From: XN24 sp964462675
Lineage (GTDB): Bacteria > Pseudomonadota > Gammaproteobacteria > Steroidobacterales > XN24
DNA: 64,000 nucleotides
Assembly (NCBI GenBank): GCA_964462675.1
Contig: CAYWYS010000003.1
Location: forward strand, 67,476-131,475
Direction: 5' to 3'
The notes beneath the pieces were generated by a model, which was not told the DNA's origin, made no database searches, and was given only the letters and a program-made list of their open reading frames with translations. The position numbers and the translations under genes were made by a program. Positions 42,301-50,901 of this stretch are shown here, in pieces. Position 1 is the stretch's first letter, and every line of letters starts with the position of its first letter.

Positions 42301-43046
42301 CCGAGCTGCTCGACCTGCTGCACGCCCGCAGCGGCATCGTCTGCGCAACCGGGGCCGGCGGCAAGAAGAGCGTGCTGTTCGCGCTTGCGGCCCGGCATCC
42401 GGGCCGCGTCGCGTTCACCACGACGGTGCACACGCTGCCGCCTCCCGAAGCGCTCGGCGCGCGCGTGGTGATCGCGCCGGACGAGCGTCTCGAGGATCGA
42501 TTGCGCGCGCTCGGCGATGTGCGCTTCGTCGCCTATGCCTGCCCCGGCGACAAGCCGGGGCGTCTCACCGCGGTGCCGGTGGCACGCATCGACGCGCTGC
42601 ATGCCGCGCTCGTCTTCGACCTGACGCTGGTCAAGGCGGACGGCGCGCGAATGCGCTGGGTGAAGGCGCCGGCCGAGGATGAGCCGGTGCTGCCGGCGGG
42701 CATGACGACCCTGGTCCCGGTGATGTCGGCACGCGCGCTCGGCGAGCTGCTTGGCGACCGTATCGCGCATCGGCCGGAGCGGCTCGCCGCGTTGACTGGC
42801 GCCGTGCCGGGCGAGCGCTTCCTGCCGCAGCATGCCGCACGCCTGCTGGCGAGTCCCGACGGCTTGCTGAAGGGCGCCGGTGACGCCCGGGTCGCACCGC
42901 TCATCAACATGGTGGATGACCCGGCGCGCCTGCAGCTCGCCACCGAGACGGCACGGCAGGCGCTCGCGATGACGGCACGGTTCGATCGCGTCGTGCTGGC
43001 GCGACTCAAGGATCCGGACCCGGTGGTGGCGGTCATTGAGCGCTGA
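42297..43046 (+). CDS. yqeC: YqeC-like selenium/molybdenum cofactor protein
   Basis: Protein of 249 residues with a P-loop-like start (ATGAGGKKSVLFALAARH) and FTTTVH, DGARMRWVKAPAEDEPV and LINMVDD motifs of the YqeC family. YqeC is tied to selenium-dependent molybdenum hydroxylases. No hydroxylase gene, selD or yqeB is in this window, and the local formate dehydrogenase uses cysteine. GTG start overlaps the preceding stop (GTGA). Confidence 0.75.
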   Translation: MTELLDLLHARSGIVCATGAGGKKSVLFALAARHPGRVAFTTTVHTLPPPEALGARVVIAPDERLEDRLRALGDVRFVAYACPGDKPGRLTAVPVARIDALHAALVFDLTLVKADGARMRWVKAPAEDEPVLPAGMTTLVPVMSARALGELLGDRIAHRPERLAALTGAVPGERFLPQHAARLLASPDGLLKGAGDARVAPLINMVDDPARLQLATETARQALAMTARFDRVVLARLKDPDPVVAVIER

Positions 43047-43506
43047 ATGGCTCGCGGGTCCCGTGCGGCGCCGCCCGGGACCGGCGCCGGCCGTGCTGCA
43101 CATCCGCTTGTCGCCGGCGCTGCGGGAAGCCATCGTGGCGCACTGCCGGCGCGCGCTGCCCAACGAAGGCTGCGGCCTGTTGCTCGGCCACCGCAGCGGC
43201 GCCCAGGCCGTCGTCGCCGAGGTCCTGCCCGCCCGCAACATGCGCGACTCGCCACAGCATTACGAAATCGAACCCGAGGTCGTGCTGGCAGCGGACCGGC
43301 GCGCGCGCGCTGCCGGCCAGTTGCTGCTCGGCGCCTGGCACTCGCACCCGGACGGACCGGCCGTACCCTCGGCGACGGATCGCGCCGAGGCCTGGCCGGA
43401 CTGGTGCTGCCTGATCGTCGGCCTCGCCGATCCGGACGCGCCGGAGTTGCGCGCGTGGCGCCTGCTCGGCGAGGATTTTGCGGCCGACACGCTGGAGATC
43501 GCATGA
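43036..43506 (+). CDS. JAMM/M67-family metallopeptidase
   Basis: Zinc peptidase of 156 residues. The motif HSHPDGPAVPSATD gives His102, His104, Ser112 and Asp115, the exact JAMM spacing, and Glu in LPNEGCGLLLG completes the site. JAMM enzymes cleave ubiquitin-like modifiers or process MoaD/ThiS-type proteins. The gene overlaps yqeC by 11 bases with a TTG start at 43036; a GTG at 43063 is the alternative. Its stop overlaps the start of a MoaD-like gene (ATGA), which suggests a functional pair. Confidence 0.85.
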   Translation: MSAEWLAGPVRRRPGPAPAVLHIRLSPALREAIVAHCRRALPNEGCGLLLGHRSGAQAVVAEVLPARNMRDSPQHYEIEPEVVLAADRRARAAGQLLLGAWHSHPDGPAVPSATDRAEAWPDWCCLIVGLADPDAPELRAWRLLGEDFAADTLEIA

Positions 43507-43781
43507 GCCGGGTCACGGTGCAGATTCCGCCACCGCTGCGGCCGTTTGCCGATGACGCCGCCGAACTGGCGGTCGACGGCGACACGGTCGGCGAGGCGCT
43601 CGCGCGGCTCGGCGACGGGCGCGCGGCTTTGCTGGCACGGATCCTGACCCCCGAGGGCGAGCTGCGCCCTTACGTCAACGTGTTCGTCGGCGAGCGCAAC
43701 GCGCGGCGCCTCGACGGGCTGGCAACACCGCTGGCCGACGGCGACGTCATCGCCGTCATCCCTGCAGTCGCCGGCGGTTGA
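43503..43781 (+). CDS. MoaD/ThiS-like sulfur-carrier protein
   Basis: Ubiquitin-fold protein of 92 residues. VTVQIPPPLRPFA begins the beta-grasp, and the chain ends in a Gly-Gly (AVAGG) that would be activated as a thiocarboxylate. It could donate sulfur for molybdopterin as MoaD does, or be a modifier. There is no MoaE gene here, so the partner is unclear. The coupled upstream JAMM gene favours a processing or deconjugation role for that enzyme. Confidence 0.85.
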   Translation: MSRVTVQIPPPLRPFADDAAELAVDGDTVGEALARLGDGRAALLARILTPEGELRPYVNVFVGERNARRLDGLATPLADGDVIAVIPAVAGG

Positions 43782-43876
43782 CTGCTGCATCGCAGCATCA
43801 TCGATTCTGGCCATGATTGGAAAATCATTGCGTTAGCGTTATGTTATGAGTCCGTTTGTGAGCGCAGGCCGCTAAC

Positions 43877-44650
43877 ATGCTGTCCGGAATGTCCCCTGGG
43901 TCCCCACGCAAGATCGTCGTGCTGAACGCCAAGGGCGGCTCGGGCAAGACAACGCTGGCCACGAACATCGCCGCGTGGTGCGCCGTGACTGGCGGCCCGA
44001 CGGCGCTGATGGACTTCGACCCGCAGGGCTGCTCGACGCGCTGGCTCGCCAACCGGCCAGAGAACCGGCTGCCGATCTACGGCATCGCGGCGTATCGCCT
44101 GAACCTGCAGATGACCCGCAGCTGGCAGCTGCGGACGCCGCAGGGCACGCGCTTCCTCATCGTCGACACGCCGGCCGCGATCCCGCCGCAGCGAATCACC
44201 GAGTTCACGCGCGATGCGCACGCGATCATCATCCCGGTCGGGGCGACGGACATCGACATCCACGCGACGGCCGGCTTCATCGCCGACCTGCTGCTGGTCG
44301 CAAAGGAGGATCGCAGTGCGGGCCGCGTCGCCGTGGTCGCGAACCGGGTCCGCCAAGGCACCATCGCCCATGCGCGGCTGCTGCGCTTCCTCGACACGCT
44401 CGCGATCCCGTGCCTGACCGTGTTGCGCGACGCGCAGGTCTACGCCCATGCGGCGCTGCAAGGGCTCGGGCTGCACGAGTTCAAGCCGCACCAGGTCAGC
44501 CGCGACCTGGAGCAGTGGGAGCCGCTGCTGCGCTGGATCGAGCGCCGTTGCACGCCCCCGGCGGCACAGGAGCCGGGCTTTCCGAGCGCCTCGACTTCGC
44601 CCGTGTCGCTGGCCGGCCGGCTCGGCACGACGGACGCCGCGACCTCCTGA
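43877..44650 (+). CDS. ParA-family ATPase
   Basis: Protein of 257 residues with a deviant Walker A (AKGGSGKTTLA), the MDFDPQG switch segment and VDTPA near 105. These place it in the ParA/MinD group, which positions DNA or protein cargo. No parB-like gene, parS repeat or plasmid origin is present. It stands alone, 95 bases after the MoaD-like gene and 119 before cydA. The alternative start is the ATG at 43889 (MSPGSP). The cargo is unknown. Confidence 0.82.
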   Translation: MLSGMSPGSPRKIVVLNAKGGSGKTTLATNIAAWCAVTGGPTALMDFDPQGCSTRWLANRPENRLPIYGIAAYRLNLQMTRSWQLRTPQGTRFLIVDTPAAIPPQRITEFTRDAHAIIIPVGATDIDIHATAGFIADLLLVAKEDRSAGRVAVVANRVRQGTIAHARLLRFLDTLAIPCLTVLRDAQVYAHAALQGLGLHEFKPHQVSRDLEQWEPLLRWIERRCTPPAAQEPGFPSASTSPVSLAGRLGTTDAATS

Positions 44651-44769
44651 TGACTCGCCACGCGCACTCGCGCGCACACGGCATTTGCCACTAGACTGAG
44701 TCTGCCCCGAACCGAAGCTGCCCGCTGTCCGGCGGCGAGCACATCAGCGAGTCCCGTAAGGAGGATTCG

Positions 44770-46182
44770 ATGGCCGATCTCGACATGGTGCTGCTGGCCC
44801 GACTCCAGTTCGCATTCACGATCGCATTCCACATCATCTTCCCGTCGTTCACGATCGGCCTTGCCAGCTACCTGGCAGTCATCGAGGGGCTGTGGCTCAA
44901 GACCGGCCGGACCCTCTACCGCGACCTGTACAAGTTCTGGATCAAGATCTTCGCCGTGTCCTTCGGCATGGGCGTCGTGTCCGGCGTCGTCATGAGTTTC
45001 CAGTTCGGCACCAACTGGAGCGTGTTCTCCGAGCTGACCGGCAACGTGCTCGGGCCGCTGCTCGGCTACGAGGTATTGACCGCGTTCTTCCTCGAGGCCT
45101 CATTCCTCGGCATCATGCTGTTCGGCTGGAACAAGGTCGGGCCGAAGCTGCATTTCGCCTCGACCTGCATCGTCGCCGGCGGCACGCTGATGTCGGCGTT
45201 CTGGATCCTGGCCGCCAACAGCTGGATGCAGACCCCGGCCGGCTTCGAGCTGCGCGACGGCGTGTTCTACGCGACCAGCTGGCTGGAAGTGATCTTCAAC
45301 CCGTCATTCCCCTACCGCTTCGTCCACATGGTGCTGGCGGCCTACCTGACGACTTCGCTGGTGGTCGCCTCGGTGGCGGCGCTGCACCTGCTGCGCGGCA
45401 CCCAGCCGGCGCATGCGCGCGTCATGATGAAGATGGCAATGGGTTTTCTCGCGATCGTCGTGCCCTTGCAGATCATTGCCGGCCACGAGCACGGCGCCCA
45501 GGTGCACCGCGACCAGCCCATCAAGCTCGCCGCGATGGAGGGCCACTGGGAGACCTATGAGCGGGAAGCGCCGCTGGTGCTGTTCGGCTTCCCGAACCGG
45601 GCGACCGAGCGCAATGATATCGAGCTGGCGGTGCCGAAGATCGGCAGCCTGGTCGTGACCGGTTCCTTCGAGGGCGGCATCAAGGGCCTGAAGGAATGGC
45701 CGCGGGAAGACCGCCCGCCGGTCGGCATCGTGTTCTGGAGCTTCCGCATCATGTTCGCGATCGGCATGCTGATGCTGTTCATCGGCTGGTTCGGCGCGTG
45801 GCAGGCCTGGCGCGACACCCTCGAGCGACAGCGCTGGTTCCTGCAGCTGTGCTTCCTGAGCGGCCCGCTCGGCTTCATCGCCGTGATCGCCGGCTGGATC
45901 GTCGCGGAGGTCGGCCGGCAGCCCTGGACCGTCTATGGCCTGCTGCGTACCGTGGACTCCGTCTCGCCGGTCACTGCGGAGGCGGTCGGCACCTCGCTGA
46001 TCGTGTTCATCTTCGTCTACGGCATCGTGTTCACCGCCGGCAGCTATTACCTCTTCAAGCTCGCCTGGGCCGGACCGCCGACCGAGGATACGCCGACGCC
46101 CGACAAGCCGAGGCTCGCGTCGTGGATGATCCCGGAATCCGATGACGGCCGCGGCGCCAGCGCCGAAGCGGCCAAGGGGTAG
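44770..46182 (+). CDS. cydA: Cytochrome bd (CIO-type) quinol oxidase subunit I
   Basis: Membrane oxidase subunit of 470 residues that oxidises quinol and reduces oxygen. Expected haem ligands are His21 (AFHIIFPS), His186 (RFVHMV) and Met328 (FRIMFAIG). The Q-loop is short (GHEHGAQVHRDQP then EGHWE), as in cyanide-insensitive (CioA) oxidases. A strong AAGGAGG precedes the ATG. It begins the cydAB-DUF2474 operon. Such oxidases help in low oxygen and against cyanide, nitric oxide and sulfide. Confidence 0.93.
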   Translation: MADLDMVLLARLQFAFTIAFHIIFPSFTIGLASYLAVIEGLWLKTGRTLYRDLYKFWIKIFAVSFGMGVVSGVVMSFQFGTNWSVFSELTGNVLGPLLGYEVLTAFFLEASFLGIMLFGWNKVGPKLHFASTCIVAGGTLMSAFWILAANSWMQTPAGFELRDGVFYATSWLEVIFNPSFPYRFVHMVLAAYLTTSLVVASVAALHLLRGTQPAHARVMMKMAMGFLAIVVPLQIIAGHEHGAQVHRDQPIKLAAMEGHWETYEREAPLVLFGFPNRATERNDIELAVPKIGSLVVTGSFEGGIKGLKEWPREDRPPVGIVFWSFRIMFAIGMLMLFIGWFGAWQAWRDTLERQRWFLQLCFLSGPLGFIAVIAGWIVAEVGRQPWTVYGLLRTVDSVSPVTAEAVGTSLIVFIFVYGIVFTAGSYYLFKLAWAGPPTEDTPTPDKPRLASWMIPESDDGRGASAEAAKG

Positions 46183-46186
46183 CGCC

Positions 46187-47215
46187 ATGGACTTCCTCAA
46201 CCTGCCGCTGATCTGGGCCGGGCTGCTGGCCGTCGCCGTGTTCATGTACGTGTTGCTCGACGGTTTCGACCTCGGCGTCGGCATCCTCTTCCCGTTCGCG
46301 GAGACCGACCAGGACCGCGACATCATGATGAACTCGGTGGCGCCGTTCTGGGACGGCAACGAGACCTGGCTGGTGCTCGGCGGCGGCGGGCTGTTCGCAG
46401 CCTTCCCGCTGGCCTATGCGGCGCTGATGCCGGCGATCTACATGCCGATCGGCTTCATGCTGATCGCGCTGATCTTCCGCGGCGTCGCCTTCGAGTTCCG
46501 CTTCAAGGCGCATGGCAGCGGGCGACGGCTGTGGGACCAGGCGTTCCACTGGGGCTCGGTCGTCGCGACCTTCTCGCAAGGCCTGATCCTTGGCGCGCTG
46601 GTGCAGGGCATCCACCTCGAGGACAATCGCTTCGCGGGCGGCATGTTCGACTGGCTGACGCCGTTCAGCTTTGTCACGGGCTGCGCGCTGATCTGGGGCT
46701 ACACGCTGCTCGGCACCGGCTGGCTGGTCATCAAGACCGAAGGGCGGCTGCAGGCCTGGTGCCGCCGCGCGGGGCTCGTGGCGGCCGCGGTCGTCATGCT
46801 GATGATCGTCGTCGTCAGCCTGTGGGTGCCGGCGCTTGAGGCCGAGGTCGCCTCGCGCTGGGGACTGAGCTATCCGGATGTCGACTGGGGGCGGCTGATG
46901 ATGTGGAGCCCGATCCCGGTGCTGGTTGCGATCGCGTTCTGGCAGCTGGTGCAGGGGCTGCGGGGTCACTCCACCTACGGCCCCTACCTGTGGACCGTGG
47001 CGATCTTCCTGCTCGGCTACGCGGGCTTCCTGGTCGGCATCTACCCCTACCTGGTGCCGCACTCCCTGAGCTACACGGAGGCCGCCGCGGCACCCAACGC
47101 CCAGGGGCTGCTGCTGGTCGGCGCAGTGATCTTCCTGCCGGTGATTCTCGGCTACACCGCGTACGTCTACTGGGTGTTCCGCGGCAAGGTCACGGCCGAT
47201 GCCGGGTACCACTGA
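46187..47215 (+). CDS. cydB: Cytochrome bd (CIO-type) quinol oxidase subunit II
   Basis: Membrane subunit of 342 residues with eight or nine helices. Conserved stretches are YVLLDGFDLGVGILFPF, MNSVAPFWDGNETWLVLGGGGLFAAFP and FRGVAFEFRFK. Starts four bases after the cydA stop. A longer in-frame reading from 46142 overlaps cydA. It is followed by a small overlapping gene for a DUF2474 subunit. Confidence 0.94.
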   Translation: MDFLNLPLIWAGLLAVAVFMYVLLDGFDLGVGILFPFAETDQDRDIMMNSVAPFWDGNETWLVLGGGGLFAAFPLAYAALMPAIYMPIGFMLIALIFRGVAFEFRFKAHGSGRRLWDQAFHWGSVVATFSQGLILGALVQGIHLEDNRFAGGMFDWLTPFSFVTGCALIWGYTLLGTGWLVIKTEGRLQAWCRRAGLVAAAVVMLMIVVVSLWVPALEAEVASRWGLSYPDVDWGRLMMWSPIPVLVAIAFWQLVQGLRGHSTYGPYLWTVAIFLLGYAGFLVGIYPYLVPHSLSYTEAAAAPNAQGLLLVGAVIFLPVILGYTAYVYWVFRGKVTADAGYH

Positions 47216-47342
47216 GCCGCGCCGCTTCGGCCTCGCAATCCAGACCTGGCGACGGCTCGGCTGGTTCGTGCTGCTGTATCTCGGCGGCCTCGCCGCGGTG
47301 ACGGTGCTCGCCTACGGGCTGCGCCTGCTCTGGCCGTTCTGA
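47199..47342 (+). CDS. DUF2474 small subunit of CIO-type oxidase
   Basis: Protein of 47 residues, too short for many gene finders. It has a basic N-terminus, the motif WRRLGWFVLLYLGGLA, one membrane helix, and ends in RLLWPF. DUF2474 proteins accompany CIO oxidases and play the part that CydX plays in other bd oxidases. Its ATG lies 17 bases inside the end of cydB, in another frame. A perfect 15-base palindrome, ACCGGCCGGGCCGGT at 47371-47385, follows and may act as a stem. Confidence 0.85.
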   Translation: MPGTTEPRRFGLAIQTWRRLGWFVLLYLGGLAAVTVLAYGLRLLWPF

Positions 47343-47448
47343 GCCGGCGCTCACGGCCTGATCGTGCCCGACCGGCCGGGCCGGTTACAATGTGCGCCTG
47401 ACGCCGCCCCGGTTCGCGGAGCGGCGTATCGCCCTTACCGGAGAGAAT

Positions 47449-48843
47449 ATGCTTCACCGCTTCGCCCGGCTCGCTGCCATCGCCGTGCTGATCCTGACGA
47501 CCGTGGCCTGCGGCAGCAGCGACGGGCCCGAAATAATATGGCTCAGGACGATCCACGCGGTTCCCGATGCGCCGGCCGTGCGCGCGACGGCCGAGGGCTT
47601 CGTCTATCGTCGCAGCATGCCGTTCGGCGTGACGACCGATGAAGGTCCCGAGTCGCTGCTGCGCTCCAACCAGACGACTGCGCGCTTCAACATCGATTAC
47701 TTCGGCCCGAACAACCAGATTGCCGGCAGCTTGCTGAGCACCGATGTTCCGATCGCCGAGGGTGTGACCTCGACACTCGTGCTGGCCGGCTGGTTCGACA
47801 AATTGCAGCCGATCATCGTGCTGACGCCGCGCCCGCAGCGCCCCCTGGCCACGCTGCAATTCCAGTTCGTCCACGCGGCGCCCGACATCGGGCCGCTCGA
47901 CGTCTACGTCACGGCGCCGACGACCGAGCTGAGCTCGACGGCGCCGTCCACGACCGTCGAGCCGCTCGGCCACACGACACCGTTCGAAGTGCCGTTCGGA
48001 ATTTCACGCGTGCGGCTGACGCACGCGGGCACGCTCGACGTCATCATGGACTCGGGCGGGCTCGAGTTCGGCGCGCTGACGACCCCGACCGGCCCCGGCG
48101 CCCAGTGGCTGTTTGCCATTACGCCCAGCGTCGTGCCGGGCCCATCGCCGCTGTTCCTGATCAGCACCTCGGGCCGCAACAACGTGGTGGTCAACGACGT
48201 CGGCCAGACTGCTACCGTGCGGGCCATCCACGCGGTGCCCGACCGGGGGCCCGTCGATGTGGTCGCGGCGACCGAGCCGCCGGCGGTGTTGTTCACGGGG
48301 CTGCAGTATCGCGAGCGTACGCCGCGTTTGCCGGCCGCCCCCGGTGTCTACAATCTCGAGTTCCGGGCTCCCGGCGAAGCTGAGCCGCTGGCATCCCGGC
48401 AGACCCTGTTCGTCAGCGGCGTCGAGGCCGGCTCGTTTCTCGTGGAGGTCCCGGTCAGCGGTCCGGCGATCGTGCTCACAGAGAGCCAGACGCGCAGCAT
48501 CGCCAGCGAAGCGAGGTTCAGGTTCGCCAACATGGAAGCCGACTCAAGCTTCCTTTCCGTCTACGTGACCGAAACCGCGGACGAGCCGCGCACGACCTCG
48601 CAGCTCGTCGTGCGCGACCTGCGCTACGGCGACGTCACGGGCCATCTTGGTTACCCGCCCGGCAACTATTTCCTGACGGTGACCGAGCGCACCGAGCAAA
48701 CCAGCACGGCCGTCGAGACCGTCAAGATTGGCCCGGTGCCGCTCGAACTGGCCGGGGGTGATGTGCGCACCTACGTCGTCTACCCGCCGGAGAACGCAGG
48801 CGAGCCCTTGACCCTGCAGCTCTACGACGACCGTGCGCCCTGA
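47449..48843 (+). CDS. DUF4397 lipoprotein
   Basis: Protein of 464 residues. Signal and lipobox LTTVAC place the acylated cysteine at about residue 21. Mature protein contains repeated DUF4397-like units, marked by TIHAVPDAPAV, FVHAAPDIGPLDVYV and AIHAVPDRGPVDVV, each followed by beta-rich sequence. These domains are predicted to be beta-sandwiches at the cell surface. Start is the ATG at 47449, preceded by GGAGAG; an upstream in-frame start at 47392 lies before a good ribosome-binding site. The gene is convergent with the cyclase gene, four bases away. Confidence 0.85.
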   Translation: MLHRFARLAAIAVLILTTVACGSSDGPEIIWLRTIHAVPDAPAVRATAEGFVYRRSMPFGVTTDEGPESLLRSNQTTARFNIDYFGPNNQIAGSLLSTDVPIAEGVTSTLVLAGWFDKLQPIIVLTPRPQRPLATLQFQFVHAAPDIGPLDVYVTAPTTELSSTAPSTTVEPLGHTTPFEVPFGISRVRLTHAGTLDVIMDSGGLEFGALTTPTGPGAQWLFAITPSVVPGPSPLFLISTSGRNNVVVNDVGQTATVRAIHAVPDRGPVDVVAATEPPAVLFTGLQYRERTPRLPAAPGVYNLEFRAPGEAEPLASRQTLFVSGVEAGSFLVEVPVSGPAIVLTESQTRSIASEARFRFANMEADSSFLSVYVTETADEPRTTSQLVVRDLRYGDVTGHLGYPPGNYFLTVTERTEQTSTAVETVKIGPVPLELAGGDVRTYVVYPPENAGEPLTLQLYDDRAP

Positions 48844-48846
48844 CGG

Positions 48847-50805
48847 TCAGCCGGCCCGCCGGCGCACCACGTAGGCGGGAAACGTGCCGTAGCGCTTCGC
48901 CCAGTCGAGTTCCTTGACGTACTCGCAACGAAAGCCGGTGACCCCGTCGAGCGCGGCCAGCGCTGCGAAGGCCTCGCTCGCATAGACGCTGCCGGCAGGC
49001 GTCCTTGGCTCGAGCCGCGCCGCGCGGCTGACATGCGTGCCGCAGCATTTCGGCAGGCCCGTGACCGGATCGCTGGTCACGTGCACCGGTCCGGCATGCA
49101 GCGCGAAGCGCATCGTCAGGGCTTGCGCGAAGCCCAGCGCCTGCCAGTCGGTGGCGGCAATCTGCTCAAGCAGATCGAGCGCGAACAGGCCGGCGGCCCC
49201 GACGCTCTCGAAGGCGAGAAACAGCCCGTCGCCCCAGGTCTCGCGCACCGGCACGGACGCCGCATCACGGTCGACCAGGCGGGCGACGAGCCCGAGGCAG
49301 TGCCGCACGAACAGCGGCACCTCGGCGTCGGTCAACCGGCTGAAGCCAACCGCATCGGCGAACAGCAGCGCCATGACGGTGTCCGGGGTCTGCTCCGTCT
49401 GACGCGCCATGCCCGCCATCGGGGGCACCGACAGCGTCGGCAGGACGCCCGGTGCGTCGCCCTGGGCGGGCGGCGCGGCCTCGATCTGCACGCGGTGGAC
49501 CGGCAGCCCGTGATCCAGCCAGTGCCTGACCGCCGTGGCGGTGCCGCCCTGGCCGTCGCCCGTCCTGCCGTCCCACACCGCGAGGGCGACGAGCTCCGTT
49601 GCTAGTTCCTGTGCGCGGACCAGGCCGAGGCCGTGGACCAGGTGGTTCGCATACTCGTAGGCCACGCCGCCATGCAGGGGACGACTGCTCGACGCATACA
49701 CGACCCGCGACGATGCCAGCACGCGTTCAAACCGCGCGCGCCAGTCTCCGCTCGAGGCCACCGCCACGCTGTCCGCGACGAACTCATCTTCCTGGTACGG
49801 CAGCACGATGTGGGCTTCCCCGCCCAGTTCCTTGATCGCCTCGAGAAACAGCAGGTCTCCGCCGCAGGCTGCCGAGGAGAATCCGATCAAGCCGTTGTGC
49901 TCGACCAGCCAGGCCCGGATCGAGTTGTAGACGGCCGACTCCAGCCGCGGCGGAAAGCGCGGCTGCGCCCTGTCCGCGGCATCGATCATGTGACCGGAGA
50001 ACAGCACGACGCTGGGCACGGGCAGCCATTGGTCAACGGCCGTTGCATCGCGGCCGAGCCGCTCGAGCAGCAGCCGCGCATGCCGGCGCGTCGAGTTCAG
50101 ATCCCCGAAGCGCCGTCGGCCGCGCTCGCCGGCCCGCCGATACCACGCCTCGGCCTCGGACCAGGCCGACATGCAGAGCGCCGCCTCGCCCAGCGTCGCG
50201 AGCACCCAGTAGCGATCCGGGTGATCATCGGGCAGACGCTCGAGCTCCGCCGCGCAAGCGGTCGCGACTTGCCGCGCGACCGCCAGCGACTGTCCCTGGT
50301 CGCCGAGCAACGCGGCGAGCATGGCGACGTTGATGCCGGTCCAGTAGCTGCCGCCGCGCGCGTAGGCTTCGGCATACAGGCGCAGCGCCGCGTCCAGGTA
50401 CCTGCGCCCGGCGGCGCCCGCCGCGTCGAGGCCGAGATCCTTGTGGGTGCGCGCGAGCACGGCGACGGTGTCGTCCTCGAGGTGACCCTCGAGCCGCAAC
50501 GCCTCCAGCACGCTGTTGGCTTCCCCGGTATGCCCGCTGCGCGCCAGCGCCAGGCCCTGGGCCTGGCGCAGTCCGACATGGCCGGCGAAGGCGTCGAGCC
50601 CCTCGGCCGCCACTTCGAGGCCAAGCAGCGGTGCGCCGATCTCGATGAATGCCCGTGCCAGCGCGACATACACGACTGGCGAGACGACCCAGCCGAATCC
50701 AGGATCCCGCCGCTGGTGCCACAGGACCAGCAGCGCCGCAAGGTCTCGCCTCGCCCGTGCGATGCGTGCCAGGAACGCACGCTCCCCGTCTGCGCCACTC
50801 ACCAT
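48847..50805 (-). CDS. TPR-S / SLOG-like / class III nucleotide cyclase protein
   Basis: Protein of 652 residues with three parts. Residues 1-250 are helical repeats resembling the TPR-S (TRAFs-binding) domain, with LARTHKDL near 118 and GSYWTGINVAMLAAL near 152. Residues 265-435 look like a SLOG-type Rossmann domain: SGH at 270-272, SAACGGDLLFLEA (Asp317, Glu322) and VLPYQEDEF. Residues 476-615 are a class III cyclase homology domain with metal-binding Asp484 (FADAVGF) and Asp526 (WGDGLF), and VSRAARLE. The catalytic aspartates are intact, so it probably makes a cyclic or related nucleotide. It lies head to head with the STAND gene, 96 bases apart, so the two may share control. Confidence 0.75.
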   Translation of the reverse strand: MVSGADGERAFLARIARARRDLAALLVLWHQRRDPGFGWVVSPVVYVALARAFIEIGAPLLGLEVAAEGLDAFAGHVGLRQAQGLALARSGHTGEANSVLEALRLEGHLEDDTVAVLARTHKDLGLDAAGAAGRRYLDAALRLYAEAYARGGSYWTGINVAMLAALLGDQGQSLAVARQVATACAAELERLPDDHPDRYWVLATLGEAALCMSAWSEAEAWYRRAGERGRRRFGDLNSTRRHARLLLERLGRDATAVDQWLPVPSVVLFSGHMIDAADRAQPRFPPRLESAVYNSIRAWLVEHNGLIGFSSAACGGDLLFLEAIKELGGEAHIVLPYQEDEFVADSVAVASSGDWRARFERVLASSRVVYASSSRPLHGGVAYEYANHLVHGLGLVRAQELATELVALAVWDGRTGDGQGGTATAVRHWLDHGLPVHRVQIEAAPPAQGDAPGVLPTLSVPPMAGMARQTEQTPDTVMALLFADAVGFSRLTDAEVPLFVRHCLGLVARLVDRDAASVPVRETWGDGLFLAFESVGAAGLFALDLLEQIAATDWQALGFAQALTMRFALHAGPVHVTSDPVTGLPKCCGTHVSRAARLEPRTPAGSVYASEAFAALAALDGVTGFRCEYVKELDWAKRYGTFPAYVVRRRAG

Positions 50806-50901
50806 TCGCCATCTTCCTGCCCGCAGTCCGGGGCTTGCTTGCTGCGCTCGCCGCGCTAGGTCATCCTAGCGCCCACGCCGGACCGGGGGCCGGCGCACAG
50901 C

